A program made the translations under genes and the position numbers. 64,000 bases of DNA from Arthrobacter globiformis (lineage in GTDB: Bacteria > Actinomycetota > Actinomycetes > Actinomycetales > Micrococcaceae), in the NCBI RefSeq assembly GCF_030817195.1, contig NZ_JAUSYZ010000001.1, positions 2,418,001 through 2,482,000 on the forward strand, written 5' to 3'. The notes beneath the pieces were generated by a model. That model searched no databases. It saw only the letters and a list, made by a program, of their open reading frames with translations, and was not told the DNA's origin. Positions 1 through 8,460 of the stretch are shown in pieces (position 1 is the stretch's first letter; every line of letters begins with the position of its first letter).

Positions 1-809
1 AGCTCGTGCCACTGGCGACATACCTGGCGGTGATCGGCATCGGCCTTATTCTGTTCATCACCGCTTGGGCAACAATCACCGGATTCGGCACAGGCCATGT
101 TGTCGACGAAACCACTGGACAGTTGGGCCAGTCCTACATCTCCCTTGCCCAAACTTATGTGGGAGCCTGGGCCGCCGACTGCATCAACGTGCTGGTCATC
201 ACCGGGTGCTTTGCTTCCGTCCTTGCCTTCCACCAGACAGTGTCGCGCTACATCTATGCCATCGCACGTGAAGGCGTTCTCTTCCCCAACAAGCTCGGCC
301 ACACCCACTCCCGCCACGGAAGTCCGCATCACGCGGCTGTTGCCACCTTCTTCGGCGCGGCAATAATCCTAGCCCTGTTCACTGTCTTCTACTTTGCCGC
401 CCCGTCGGCGCAGGAATTCGCAGGGCACGACTTCAACACCGCGGCATACTCCGAAGTGTTCGGCTGGTTTGCCATCGCATGCACGTTCTGGGTGATGCTC
501 AACCAGATCCTATGTTCCATCGCCACCATCCGCTACCATCGGCTACCGGAACACCGTGAACATGGGCACTGGTGGCGCACCCTCGTGGCCCCGGGCGTTG
601 GCGCCGTCGGCCTCGGTGCTGCTCTCTACCTGCTGTGGTCAAACCTCAGCACGCTTGGTGGTGACATCATTTGGGTCAGCCTCATTCCGTGGTTCTGCAT
701 CGGCTGGTTCGTGCTCAGTCTCCTCATCGCCTTCTGGTTGCGATCCAACCGGCCCGATGCCTACGAAGGACTCGGCCGTGTGCTCTCTACGACCGCCGAA
801 GACGCGTAA
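1..809 (+). CDS. APC-family amino-acid permease, C-terminal part (5' end outside window)
   Basis: The frame is open from the first bases of the window and ends at TAA 807-809, so only about the last 268 residues are present. Long hydrophobic stretches alternate with short charged loops. The segment around TVSRYIYAIAREGVLFP matches the conserved loop of APC superfamily amino acid/polyamine permeases, where an R-x-x-x-A-x-A-R-[DE]-G pattern precedes a helix. It would import an amino acid or amine by proton symport at the cytoplasmic membrane. The last helix is followed by a short hydrophilic tail. A strong hairpin lies 24 bp downstream. The substrate cannot be told from this part. Confidence 0.85.
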   Translation, partial: LVPLATYLAVIGIGLILFITAWATITGFGTGHVVDETTGQLGQSYISLAQTYVGAWAADCINVLVITGCFASVLAFHQTVSRYIYAIAREGVLFPNKLGHTHSRHGSPHHAAVATFFGAAIILALFTVFYFAAPSAQEFAGHDFNTAAYSEVFGWFAIACTFWVMLNQILCSIATIRYHRLPEHREHGHWWRTLVAPGVGAVGLGAALYLLWSNLSTLGGDIIWVSLIPWFCIGWFVLSLLIAFWLRSNRPDAYEGLGRVLSTTAEDA

Positions 810-832
810 GGAGGCAGCCCGCTGAAGAGAAG

Positions 833-862
833 AATGCCGCCCCAAATGCCAGGGGCGGCATT
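833..862 (+). terminator. Hairpin terminator after the APC permease
   Basis: An 11-bp perfect stem (AATGCCGCCCC / GGGGCGGCATT) with an 8-nt loop lies 24 bp after the permease stop. There is no long U tract, as is common in high-GC actinobacteria. Confidence 0.7.
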
Positions 863-1319
863 GTCCTTCGCCTCACTCCAAAGTGACGATCGACCTTCCG
901 CCACGGCCCCGGTTGCCCAACCTTGAAACGTGCGGCCCCCAATCGTCCACGGGCTGACGTCGACGATGCGCGGATACGCTCGTCGGGAGACGTGCGCTGT
1001 CCAGAACCATTGCCGGGTCCAAGGCAAGCGGAGCTGGGACGAAAGCAGTTCCACGCCCATGGTCCGCTCAAGTGACGCGAAATAGACATCCCGCAAGTAA
1101 AGGTGGTTGGCGGCCGGTTTTGCAATGCGCTCAGCCCGGCGAGTTTGGGCGGTCTCAGCACACGTCACGCCGGGCTAATGGGCATCCGGCCACGTTTGGC
1201 CCCGACTAACTTTGGGCCCTGCGGCGAAGCCGGCTTGCCGCAGGGGCGAACATGCCGCCGTTCTGGGACCCTGCCGCGCCTCACGCGGGGCTATCGGTGC
1301 CCCCGAAGCGACCGTGCCG
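863..1319. other. No recognisable gene; probably decayed sequence
   Basis: Open frames exist on both strands, the longest being a 135-codon minus-strand frame ending at 761, but I recognise no domain and no convincing ribosome site. It runs into transposase debris, so it is probably decayed insertion or host sequence. Confidence 0.4.
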
Positions 1320-1420
1320 CGGTTATTCGAACGAACAGTGGTGAACCTCGAGCTGTTCAGCAACGGCATCGAAACCCTCACCCGTGAGCCACTGTCCCGG
1401 AGCTGGAACGCCGCCGAGCC

Positions 1421-1870
1421 CCGAATCTCACGCAGACCGCCACGGCCGCGGGTCTGCTGGTCATGGACCTAGACTCTACCTTGGTGGCCTCGCCCTCGGA
1501 TAAGGAACACGTCGCCGGCACCTCCAAAGTCGGCTTCAGGTTCGGGCATCGCCCGTTGGTGCTAAGTTGCAGCAGCGGGACGGTGGAAATCCTCGCCGGC
1601 ATTGCACCCGGAAAGCCGGCGCGAACAGCCGCGTGGACCATTTCCGTGTCTTCCGACACTGCTGCGGACCAATTGCGGGAGGCCGTCTACGACAAGAGCG
1701 GGGCTATGTCCGAGAAGAAAGTCCTGGTCCACGGCGACAGCGCAGGCGTCCCGGAAGTTTCTCTTGCATCGGCACTGCATGGGCGCGCAGTTCTCCACCA
1801 TTTCATGCTCCCGCTGGGCAAGGCCTCTATGATCCGCTGGATCAATGACAGCGAAACTGACTGCCCGTGA
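1421..1870 (+). pseudogene. Remnant of an IS1380-family transposase
   Basis: The frame through ATG 1463 reads AGLLVMDLDSTLVASPSDKEH. This is the catalytic-core start of IS1380 transposases (usual form VDLDxTLVxxHSxKE). Further on, KVLVHGDSAGVPE matches the family's VLVRADGAG segment. Only about 150 residues of the usual 450 or so remain. The centre is shortened, and no N-terminal part could be joined in the same frame. It cannot encode an active transposase. Confidence 0.65.
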
Positions 1871-1923
1871 AAAATCGGGACTAGGGCTAGTGTCCTAAAT
1901 CCTGGCGTCTCTATCCGTGGTGT

Positions 1924-2804
1924 GTGAAGGGTGTCGCGAACTTCTGCTGGCAATGGGCCCAAGTTCAGCCAATGCTTCCGTTGTCCGCGGGCCGCCGTGG
2001 TTGTCCGTCCTGGGATGATCGACGGTGGTGGAGGGCATCATCTACCGGTATCGGTGCGGGAATGCCTGGCGGGACGTGCCGGCCGACTGCAGCCCGTGGC
2101 AGACCAAATAAAAGCGCCACCGTCGCGACAGCTGTGACGGAACCTGGGGCAGCATCCTGGCCGGGCTGCTGATGATCGCGGACGCCCGCGGCGAGGTCGA
2201 CTGGTCGATCTCCCTTGACGGTGAACCGGGCCCACCAGCACGGGACCACACGGTCGGCCGTTCCCGCGGCGGACTGAGCACCAAGATCTGCGCCCTGGTC
2301 GATGGCAAGGGCACGCCTTTGGTACTGCTGGTCGCCCCCCGGGCGGGGTGCAGATGCCGATGTTCACCCATCTAATGGATCAGCTGAAGGTCAACCGTGC
2401 CGGTCCGGGCAGGCTTGCACCCGGCCCGGACCGTGCCGCTGCGACAAGGCATACTCATCGCTGGCAATCCGAACCCATCTGCGCGGGCGCGCATCGTGGC
2501 GGTCATCCCGCAACCGGCCGATCAGATGAGCCGAAAACGACGTGGATCCACCGGCCGCAGACCTCCGGCCTTCGATAAAGAGGACTACAAAGGTCGCAAT
2601 GTCGTCGAACGGAACTTCAACATCCTCAAACAGCGGCGAGTATTGGCAACGCGCCACGACAAACTCGCACTGACATACCGCGGCGGAGCTGTTCTCCGGG
2701 CCGTCAGCGTCCGGCTTACAGCATCAGGAGACCCACCTAGCGCCCGGATATTCGTTTCTGGGAGTCGAGAACGCTCCGCTGGAACCTCGACTGCCGGTGA
2801 ATGA
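1924..2804 (+). pseudogene. IS5-family (IS427-like) transposase, frameshifted
   Basis: Pieces in different frames line up in order with one IS5-family DDE transposase. An N-terminal piece near 1970-2160 covers GRRG..W.DDR through the C-G-x-x-W-R-D-V region. A middle piece at 2172-2340 includes DHTVGRSRGGLSTKI. A C-terminal piece at 2460-2720 includes KAYSS, VIPQPADQ, KGRNVVERNFNILKQ and the DKLALTYRGG tail. At least two frame changes and local losses make it inactive. Terminal inverted repeats were not identified. It abuts the small gene ending at 2822. Confidence 0.8.
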
Positions 2805-2821
2805 TGGAGTAAACCACGTGA

Positions 2822-3058
2822 TCACGAGGGTGCGACGATAACACCTTCACGGCAGTCGAAGGCCCTGCGATGGTAGTAGCGCTCGCAGACGACCCAGATC
2901 ACGCTGCTGTCTTCGGTTATGGCGTCCACAATGGCGGCGTACGCTTCGCCGAGCGGCTCGTGAACGAGTACCGACTGGGCAGGCCGAAGCCCGGACCAGT
3001 CCTGGCTGGCCCGGGCTTCAGTGGACGGAGGGGCTGCCTCCATCGGTGCTTCGCTCAC
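2822..3058 (-). CDS. Small conserved protein of a three-copy family in this window (unknown function)
   Basis: A 78-residue soluble protein, last gene of the leftward operon. Its GTG start overlaps the stop of the ABM gene as GTGA, which suggests translational coupling. The C-terminal 60 residues match two other loci here (27205-27436, disrupted, and 30590-30808). The shared pattern is QxWxxLxxxQxVxVxE, then ITED, then RRAFDxREGVIxxP. The size and spacing of hydrophobic residues would suit a small beta-barrel, but this is inference. The family appears at the tail of catabolic operons; its role is not known to me. Confidence 0.75.
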   Translation of the reverse strand: MSEAPMEAAPPSTEARASQDWSGLRPAQSVLVHEPLGEAYAAIVDAITEDSSVIWVVCERYYHRRAFDCREGVIVAPS

Positions 3059-3369
3059 GGCGCTTCTACAGGTCCGTCAGCACTTATGAAGGTCGTGACG
3101 GCCCGGGATTCGAGCTCAGGGATGATGTGCACCGCGCCAATGGTGAGGAAGTGCTGGCTTTGACGGTGAAGGTCGAAGTCCTCGGGGCTGTGGTAGCTCT
3201 CGAGGATGATGATCTTCCTGTTGTCCTCAACCCCGCGGAAGAATTCGTAGGAGATGTTACCGGGCTCATTGCGAGTCTCGGCCGCCATGTTTCCCAGATG
3301 TTTGAGGACTTCCTCTGTGGTTCCGGGTTTGGTGCGATACCTGGCCACAACGTTGAATGTGCTGCTCAT
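3055..3369 (-). CDS. ABM-domain (antibiotic biosynthesis monooxygenase-like) protein
   Basis: A 104-residue ferredoxin-fold ABM protein starting MSSTFNVVARYRTKPG. I chose ATG 3367-3369 because AAAGGAAAC precedes it and because it overlaps the stop of the upstream hydrolase as ATGA. The pattern of a first strand, a helix containing EEVLKHLGNM, the phrase PGNISYEFFRGVED and a final strand is typical of the family. Members act as cofactor-free oxygenases or small-molecule isomerases, or have no known activity. Here it may act on an intermediate of the operon's pathway. Substrate unknown. Confidence 0.85.
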   Translation of the reverse strand: MSSTFNVVARYRTKPGTTEEVLKHLGNMAAETRNEPGNISYEFFRGVEDNRKIIILESYHSPEDFDLHRQSQHFLTIGAVHIIPELESRAVTTFISADGPVEAP

Positions 3370-4199
3370 GATGTTTCCTTTGGGTTTGTTGGCGCAATGC
3401 CGATTGCTATGCCCGCGCCGGTCGGGAGTTCTTCGCACGCGCGGAAGCGCGTGAGGACGTCCGCGTCATGTCCCGGAAGGACCGTTAGCCCGCGTTGGCG
3501 GACGTCCTCCCTGATGAACGCGAAGGCGTCGTACATTGCTGGCAGGTCACTGACGGCAGTGAAGGGCATGTCGCGTTCCAGCTCTTCGTAGAAGTGAACA
3601 GCGTCGGATGCCAGCAGCACTTCGCCGTCGGAGGTGGGTACGTAGACGATGGCTTGGCCGGGGGTGTGACCGCCGACTTCCACGAGACGGAGACCTGGCG
3701 CAGGAGCAGTTTCCCCCGAGAACAACTTGAGTCGTCCCTGGGCTTCGGCCAGACGCAGCTGATCAATCTCGGCTTCCTCCGAATAGAACGAGAACTGCAC
3801 ATGACCAGCCGTTGGCGAAGTCCAGAAGAGGTACTCAGACTCGGCCATGTGGATCCGCGCTTGGGGGAACAGGCCAAGGTTTCCGATGTGGTCGTAGTGG
3901 CCGTGGGTGACGATGACGTCCTCAACTGTCGCCGGGTCTATGCCCAGACGGCGGAGGGCTTCGGCGGGTTGCAGCAGCAACGTCCGGCCACGCCGGAGTC
4001 CCGCCTCCTCGCCGAAGCCCGTGTCGACAACGACGGTTCTTTCGGTTCCTTGGAGAACCCAGAAGTAATAGTCCACCGTCGCCGGGCCGTCGTCTTCTCC
4101 GTACAGGCGGTAGTTGAGGTAGACATCGCTCCGCTCAGTCGCACGGGTGCCGACGCGGACGGCGACAAGCCGGTAGCCGTCATTCTCAGTCGGCGCCAT
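3366..4199 (-). CDS. Metallo-beta-lactamase-fold hydrolase, lactonase-like
   Basis: 277 residues from ATG 4197-4199, overlapping the upstream gene by 14 bp. A longer upstream frame exists but has no homology. It carries the metal-binding motif THGHYDHIG (H-x-H-x-D-H), a following histidine in VGGHTPG, an aspartate in LLASDAVHF and a final histidine in VLPGHD. These are all the ligands of a dinuclear zinc centre, in the arrangement of N-acyl-homoserine-lactonase-like hydrolases. In this operon it probably opens a lactone or cleaves an ester intermediate rather than quenching signals. The 4-bp overlap with the ABM gene points to co-translation. Confidence 0.85.
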   Translation of the reverse strand: MAPTENDGYRLVAVRVGTRATERSDVYLNYRLYGEDDGPATVDYYFWVLQGTERTVVVDTGFGEEAGLRRGRTLLLQPAEALRRLGIDPATVEDVIVTHGHYDHIGNLGLFPQARIHMAESEYLFWTSPTAGHVQFSFYSEEAEIDQLRLAEAQGRLKLFSGETAPAPGLRLVEVGGHTPGQAIVYVPTSDGEVLLASDAVHFYEELERDMPFTAVSDLPAMYDAFAFIREDVRQRGLTVLPGHDADVLTRFRACEELPTGAGIAIGIAPTNPKETS

Positions 4200-4620
4200 T
4201 ACCGCCCTCGTGAACAGCAACTGTGGGTTCGATTCCGTCAGCTCCAACGACCTCGCGCCAGGCCTCGAAGCCGGCCTGGAAGGCGACGATCCCGGCCTCG
4301 GGAAGGGAGATTTCGATGGCTTCCAGGATCTCAGTGGGGGTGACCCCGAGGTCCAACGCAACGCGGATGTGGCTCTGGATGTGGCCCTTGGCCGCACGCA
4401 TCACGGTCAGGCTGACGATGAAAATGAGCTCCTTCGTCTTCCGGTCAAGCGTGCGCTGGTCCAGGTAGGCGGCAGACACAATGTGGTTTGCCGCCTGCAG
4501 CACCGGGAAATCGTGCTTGGCCATGACCTTGTGATAATCGAGGACATAGCCGCGTTTGCTCGCCATGTCGTCGATGTAGTTCTGGGCCGCTGTCGTCTGG
4601 TCATTGAGATCAATGGTCAT
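4186..4620 (-). CDS. Carboxymuconolactone-decarboxylase family protein without cysteines
   Basis: 144 residues, all-helical, with the family signature HIRVALDLGVTPTEILEAIEISLPEAG in its C-terminal half (residues about 80-110). Family members are either decarboxylases of gamma-carboxymuconolactone or AhpD-like peroxidases using a CxxC pair. This protein contains no cysteine at all, so a thiol-peroxidase role is excluded and a lactone/acid role is likelier. It sits directly upstream of the lactonase-like gene, consistent with successive steps on a lactone. Confidence 0.85.
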   Translation of the reverse strand: MTIDLNDQTTAAQNYIDDMASKRGYVLDYHKVMAKHDFPVLQAANHIVSAAYLDQRTLDRKTKELIFIVSLTVMRAAKGHIQSHIRVALDLGVTPTEILEAIEISLPEAGIVAFQAGFEAWREVVGADGIEPTVAVHEGGNGAD

Positions 4621-4648
4621 GCTGGGGTCCTTTCAATCCTGCGGCCGG

Positions 4649-5560
4649 TCAGCGGGCGCGCAGCGATGTGGCGTTGAGCTTTTCGTAGTATCGGACAAAT
4701 TCGGTGTGGTCCGGCTGGGCGCTTTCAAGCAGTTCCCGGGCCTTCTCGGCTGTTTCCTGGGCCGTGAGAACGATCGGTGCTTCGGCGGACTGCTGGGAAA
4801 TGAGGTTCCGGGCGATCTTGAGGTCCTTGAGCATCAGGTCCATGGCAAAGCCGGAGTCGAAGGTCCCGGTGAGAATGTGGCGCGGGTACTTGAACTCGGA
4901 GGCCTGGCTGCGGCCGGTGGAACCGTTGATAACCTCCAGCATCTTTTCCGGTGCAATACCTGCCGTTGCAGCGACGCTCAGGATCTCGGCCGCCGCGGCC
5001 AGGTTCGTGGCGGAAAGAAGGTTGTTCAGTGCCTTTGCCGCATGTCCGGTCCCGGGAGGGCCCACGTGCGTGATGGCCTCTCCAAGATGGCGCAGGTGCC
5101 GTTCCGCGCGTTCGACGGCGGCGCTGTCGCCGCCAACCATGATGGCCAACTTGCCGGTCTCGGCCTTGGCAACGCCCCCGGAAACCGGGGCATCGACGTA
5201 GTCAATTCCAAGAGCGGCGGCCTCGGCCGCAAGGCTAGCGGTGCTTTCCGGTTCTGAGGAACTCATGTCGATAATGAGCGAGCCCGCGGGCAGTCGCTTC
5301 AGCAGACCCGGACTGGTGCGCAGGACAGATTCGATGATTCGGCTGTTGGGGAGCATGAGGATCACGGTCTGAACGTGCGCGGGAATGTTTTCCAGATCCG
5401 GCAGCGCCGTACCATTCGTGGCTGCGGCTACTTCGGCTGCGGCCACGGGGTTTGTGTCGTAGACAAACAGTTCGCGCCCGGCTGCATAATTGATTGCCAT
5501 GGGGCGGCCCATGTTGCCGAGGCCAATGAAGAGGGACGCGTGCCGCTCGGTGGCTACCAT
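4649..5560 (-). CDS. NAD(P)-dependent beta-hydroxyacid dehydrogenase (3-hydroxyisobutyrate dehydrogenase family)
   Basis: 303 residues. An N-terminal Rossmann domain opens with FIGLGNMGRPMA (G-x-G-x-x-G). The substrate motif DAPVSGGVAKAETG lies near residue 130, and the catalytic-lysine segment GHAAKALNNLLSA near residue 180. It would oxidise a 3-hydroxy acid to the semialdehyde, or run the reverse reaction. Its start overlaps the end of the SDR gene by 7 bp, so both are in one operon. The exact substrate (3-hydroxyisobutyrate, tartronate semialdehyde or another) is not predictable. Confidence 0.88.
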   Translation of the reverse strand: MVATERHASLFIGLGNMGRPMAINYAAGRELFVYDTNPVAAAEVAAATNGTALPDLENIPAHVQTVILMLPNSRIIESVLRTSPGLLKRLPAGSLIIDMSSSEPESTASLAAEAAALGIDYVDAPVSGGVAKAETGKLAIMVGGDSAAVERAERHLRHLGEAITHVGPPGTGHAAKALNNLLSATNLAAAAEILSVAATAGIAPEKMLEVINGSTGRSQASEFKYPRHILTGTFDSGFAMDLMLKDLKIARNLISQQSAEAPIVLTAQETAEKARELLESAQPDHTEFVRYYEKLNATSLRAR

Positions 5561-6306
5561 GATGATGTTCCTCCATCAATTGTCAGGACTGATCCAGTGG
5601 CGAAGCTGGACTCCTTGGCTGCGAGCCAGACGATCGCCTCCGCGATCTCCTCCGGCCGGCCCATGCGATGCATGGGGGAGCGGCCGTTGAGCTCTTCCAG
5701 CAACGCTTGGGGATCCTCCGATTCGCTGATCATCTTGTCGAAGTACGGCGAGTTCACCGTGCCAGGCGCGACCGCGTTCACCCTGATGCCTTGGTCGACG
5801 TGGTCTAAGGCCATGGCCCGGGTCAGCGCCGAAACGCCTCCCTTCGAGGCGACATAGGCGGCACGGTCGCGAATACCGACGGCTGCAGTATAGGAGGACG
5901 TGTTCACGATCCTCCCGTCACCTGATTTGGCCAACTCCGGAATGGTGTACTTGGAGCAGAGGTACACGCCCTTGAGGTTGACGGACATGAGACGGTCCCA
6001 ATTGTCTTCGTCGATCTCAAGGACGTTGCCGGGAAAGCCAAAACCGGCGTTGTTGCACAGGACGTCGATGCCTCCGAAGTTGTCGACGACGGTTTGCACC
6101 ATGTCCCGGACACTGGCAGAGTCGCTGACGTCGACGACTACAGCAAGGGCTTTGCCGCCGGCCTCAGCGGCTACTTCTTCTGCGGCTGATTCGTTCTTGT
6201 CCGCGACGGCGATGTTTGCACCGAGCTCGGCGAATCGGAGTGCGGCCGCTCTCCCAATCCCGCTTCCAGCGCCGGTGACGATAACGGTCTGATCGGTGAA
6301 GTTCAC
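5554..6306 (-). CDS. Short-chain dehydrogenase/reductase
   Basis: 250 residues of a classical SDR. It shows cofactor motif TGAGSGIG (residues 11-18), CNNAGFG, and the catalytic Ser-Tyr-Lys as NTSSYTAA and YVASKGG. The C-terminal loop ends in TIDGGTSSW. The Asp after the second strand (VADKN) favours NAD(H). It overlaps the upstream alcohol dehydrogenase by ATGA and the downstream dehydrogenase by 7 bp, so it belongs to a tightly coupled operon. Confidence 0.9.
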   Translation of the reverse strand: MNFTDQTVIVTGAGSGIGRAAALRFAELGANIAVADKNESAAEEVAAEAGGKALAVVVDVSDSASVRDMVQTVVDNFGGIDVLCNNAGFGFPGNVLEIDEDNWDRLMSVNLKGVYLCSKYTIPELAKSGDGRIVNTSSYTAAVGIRDRAAYVASKGGVSALTRAMALDHVDQGIRVNAVAPGTVNSPYFDKMISESEDPQALLEELNGRSPMHRMGRPEEIAEAIVWLAAKESSFATGSVLTIDGGTSSW

Positions 6307-7421
6307 GAGGCCCTTCCCTTGAGGTCAATGATCTGGCGGATAACTTTGCCTTCGCGAAGTTCGTCCATGGCGTGGTTGATATCGTCCAAGGCGATGGTGC
6401 CCGAGATGAGCTTCTCCACCGGAAGGACACCGTCCAGGTACATCTGGGCGTACCGGGCAATGTCTTCGGAGGGGATGCCGGAACCCATGTAAGAACCTAT
6501 GAGCTGCCTGGCTTCGACCACCAGGCTCAGCGGAGAGATCTCCAGGCGTGCATCAGGGCGAGGCAGTCCGACGGTTACTGTCCGGCCTCCGGGCTTGGTT
6601 AGGTTGATGGCTCCGGATAGGGCCGCGGGGTTGCCTACGCACTCAATGACGGCGTCGAACTTCAGGCCGGCTGCTGCGGCTTCGTCCGGTGTGTAGGCGG
6701 CAGTTGCGCCGATTTCCAGTGACGTTTCCAGCTTGGCGGGGAGCATGTCTATCGCTGTTATCTGGCTGGCGCCCACTGCTTTGGCCACCAGCGCAGCCGC
6801 GAGGCCGACGCCACCCATCCCGATGATGGCAACGGATTCGCCCGGCCGGATTTTCGCAGCGTTGATGACGGCGCCGCCGCCTGTCAGGACAGCGCAGCCC
6901 AGGAGGGCCCCGACGTCGGCGGGGACTCCGTCGGGCAACGGCACCACCGAGTGCTTGTCGACGACGGCGTACTCGGCGAACGCCGACACCCCACCGTGGT
7001 GGTCAAGCGGCTTGCCATTGATGCGGAGCCGTCGCGCGCCGTGCAGGAGGGTGCCTTCGGCATTGGCTTTGGTTCCCTCGAGGCACAAAGCCCAACCGCT
7101 GGAGGTGCAGGCGGCGCATTCGCCGCAGCGTGGCATGAAGGTCATCGTGACGCGTTGGCCGACCCTAAGCTCGCCGCAATCCTCGCCCAGTTCCTCGATG
7201 ATGCCGGATCCCTCGTGCCCCAGAACCATGGGAACTGCGCATTCACGCACTCCACTCACTCTCGAAAGGTCCGAGTGGCAGACGCCGGCTGCTTCCATAC
7301 GGATGAGCAGTTCGCCGCGCCCCGGTGGGTCGAGAGTCAGATCGGCCACATTGATGGGCGTGGTGCCCTCCCAGGGCGTTGGGGCGCCGATCGTTTCCAG
7401 AACCGCTCCTCTGAACTTCAT
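6303..7421 (-). CDS. Zinc-dependent alcohol dehydrogenase (MDR superfamily)
   Basis: 372 residues from ATG 7419-7421, placed by the preceding GGAGGAGAACG; the in-frame extension upstream is not protein-like. Catalytic zinc ligands are seen in GVCHSD and GHEGSG. The structural zinc lobe is CGECAACTSSGWALC. The Rossmann motif is GMGGVGLAAA. It is the first gene of the leftward operon and would oxidise a primary or aromatic alcohol. Transcription starts in the 150-bp region shared with the GntR gene, next to the palindrome at 7489-7503. Confidence 0.92.
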   Translation of the reverse strand: MKFRGAVLETIGAPTPWEGTTPINVADLTLDPPGRGELLIRMEAAGVCHSDLSRVSGVRECAVPMVLGHEGSGIIEELGEDCGELRVGQRVTMTFMPRCGECAACTSSGWALCLEGTKANAEGTLLHGARRLRINGKPLDHHGGVSAFAEYAVVDKHSVVPLPDGVPADVGALLGCAVLTGGGAVINAAKIRPGESVAIIGMGGVGLAAALVAKAVGASQITAIDMLPAKLETSLEIGATAAYTPDEAAAAGLKFDAVIECVGNPAALSGAINLTKPGGRTVTVGLPRPDARLEISPLSLVVEARQLIGSYMGSGIPSEDIARYAQMYLDGVLPVEKLISGTIALDDINHAMDELREGKVIRQIIDLKGRAS

Positions 7422-7488
7422 CGTTCTCCTCCAGTTCCCGCCTTCACTGGCGGAATTTTTCTTGTGGGCTGCACAAAGCGTGCATCCA

Positions 7489-7503
7489 GTATTACAGTAA
7501 TAC
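7489..7503. promoter_or_regulatory. Palindromic operator GTATTAC-A-GTAATAC between adh operon and GntR gene
   Basis: A perfect 7+1+7 inverted repeat lies in the divergent promoter region. The same GTAATAC core, again palindromic, occurs before the MFS gene at 8390-8402. FadR-type GntR proteins bind short palindromes of this size, and the adjacent GntR gene is the natural candidate. Confidence 0.6.
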
Positions 7504-7573
7504 CAATGGTCGTGTCCAGTCCCACATAGGGCATTTCGCGTATGATGGTGACCACTCTCAAGAAGGAATGCCA

Positions 7574-8251
7574 ATGTCTATCGATGCCATACGCAGGACC
7601 GCAGCACCGCTTCGTACGGAAGTGGTTAACGCCCTTCGCCGCGCCATTGTGGCCCAAGAATTCGCGCCCGGGGAACGCCTCGTTGAAACGGTGATGTGTG
7701 AGAAATATTCCGTCAGTAGGACGGTTGTGCGTGAGGCATTGCGTCAGTTGGAATCCGAGGGGCTTGTGACGATGGTCCCGAACCGCGGTCCCGAAGTTGC
7801 CACGCTGAGCATCCATGACGCCGAAAGCCTCTACGAGGTGCGTCGAGCCTTGGAATCCCTAGCCGGGAGCCTGTTTGCCCAGCGTGCAACTGACGCACAA
7901 TGCACGGCGCTGGTCGCCCGGCTCGGTGAAATTAAGGCCGCGGTCGTCTCCGCAGACGCCGAAAAGCGCCTGGCCGCCAAGGACGGATATTACGACGTGC
8001 TCTTCGCGGGCACGGGAAACTCCGAGATTGCCCGAATGTTACGGAGCGTGCATGCCCGCACCCAAATGCTCCGGAACCTTTCGCTGGCCGCCCCGGGCAG
8101 GGAAGCTATGACAATTGCGGAACTTACCCGCATCACGGCCGCCGCGGCTGTGACTCGTGACCCGCAGGAAGCCAGTGCTGCCTGCGAAGAGCATGTTCGG
8201 AATGCCGCCGAAGCAGCGCTGGGGGAGATGCGCAAGCTCAACGCCGGCTAG
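7574..8251 (+). CDS. GntR-family (FadR/FCD) transcriptional regulator
   Basis: 225 residues. Of two close ATGs I chose 7574, which has AGAAGG at a workable distance; the ATG at 7568 lies only one base behind it. The winged helix-turn-helix covers about residues 10-75, with the GntR signature SRTVVREALRQLESEGLV. An FCD effector domain follows (residues about 85-215), with helices including LYEVRRALESLAGSL. It is divergent from the dehydrogenase operon and upstream of the MFS gene. Likely it represses both until a pathway acid binds. Confidence 0.9.
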   Translation: MSIDAIRRTAAPLRTEVVNALRRAIVAQEFAPGERLVETVMCEKYSVSRTVVREALRQLESEGLVTMVPNRGPEVATLSIHDAESLYEVRRALESLAGSLFAQRATDAQCTALVARLGEIKAAVVSADAEKRLAAKDGYYDVLFAGTGNSEIARMLRSVHARTQMLRNLSLAAPGREAMTIAELTRITAAAAVTRDPQEASAACEEHVRNAAEAALGEMRKLNAG

Positions 8252-8285
8252 CTCCCCCTCGTGGCCCCCGAGATATTTCCCTCGA

Positions 8286-8327
8286 GCCCCGCCCCGCCAG
8301 TTCACAACTGACCAGGGCGGGGCTTTT
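8286..8327 (+). terminator. Rho-independent terminator after the GntR gene
   Basis: Stem GCCCCGCCC / GGGCGGGGC with a 20-nt loop, followed by TTTT. Confidence 0.8.
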
Positions 8328-8389
8328 GTAATGCGGGCTCCGGCCGCCATGACGTTGACGTGGGCCGGGTCACCCTCTAAGCTCATAAC

Positions 8390-8402
8390 ACCGTAATACG
8401 GT
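8390..8402. promoter_or_regulatory. Second GTAATAC-type operator, upstream of the MFS gene
   Basis: ACCGTA-A-TACGGT is palindromic except for the central base and shares the GTAATAC core with 7489-7503. It lies 58 bp before the MFS start, suggesting the same GntR protein controls the transport/hydrolase genes. Confidence 0.55.
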
Positions 8403-8460
8403 CTTATGGTTAATCCGTGCTTAGACGGACCCCCACACTCTGTTTGAAAGGTTGAGCGTA

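Noticed and set aside
761..1168. 135-codon minus-strand open frame over the permease end
   Set aside because: It covers the terminator and coding end of the permease, shows no domain, and long shadow frames are common at this GC.
3366..4397. 343-codon version of the MBL hydrolase
   Set aside because: The first 66 codons overlap the CMD-family gene in another frame and look like shadow sequence; ATG 4199 fits the family start.
4186..4620. AhpD-type thiol peroxidase
   Set aside because: The protein has no cysteine, so the CxxC mechanism is impossible.
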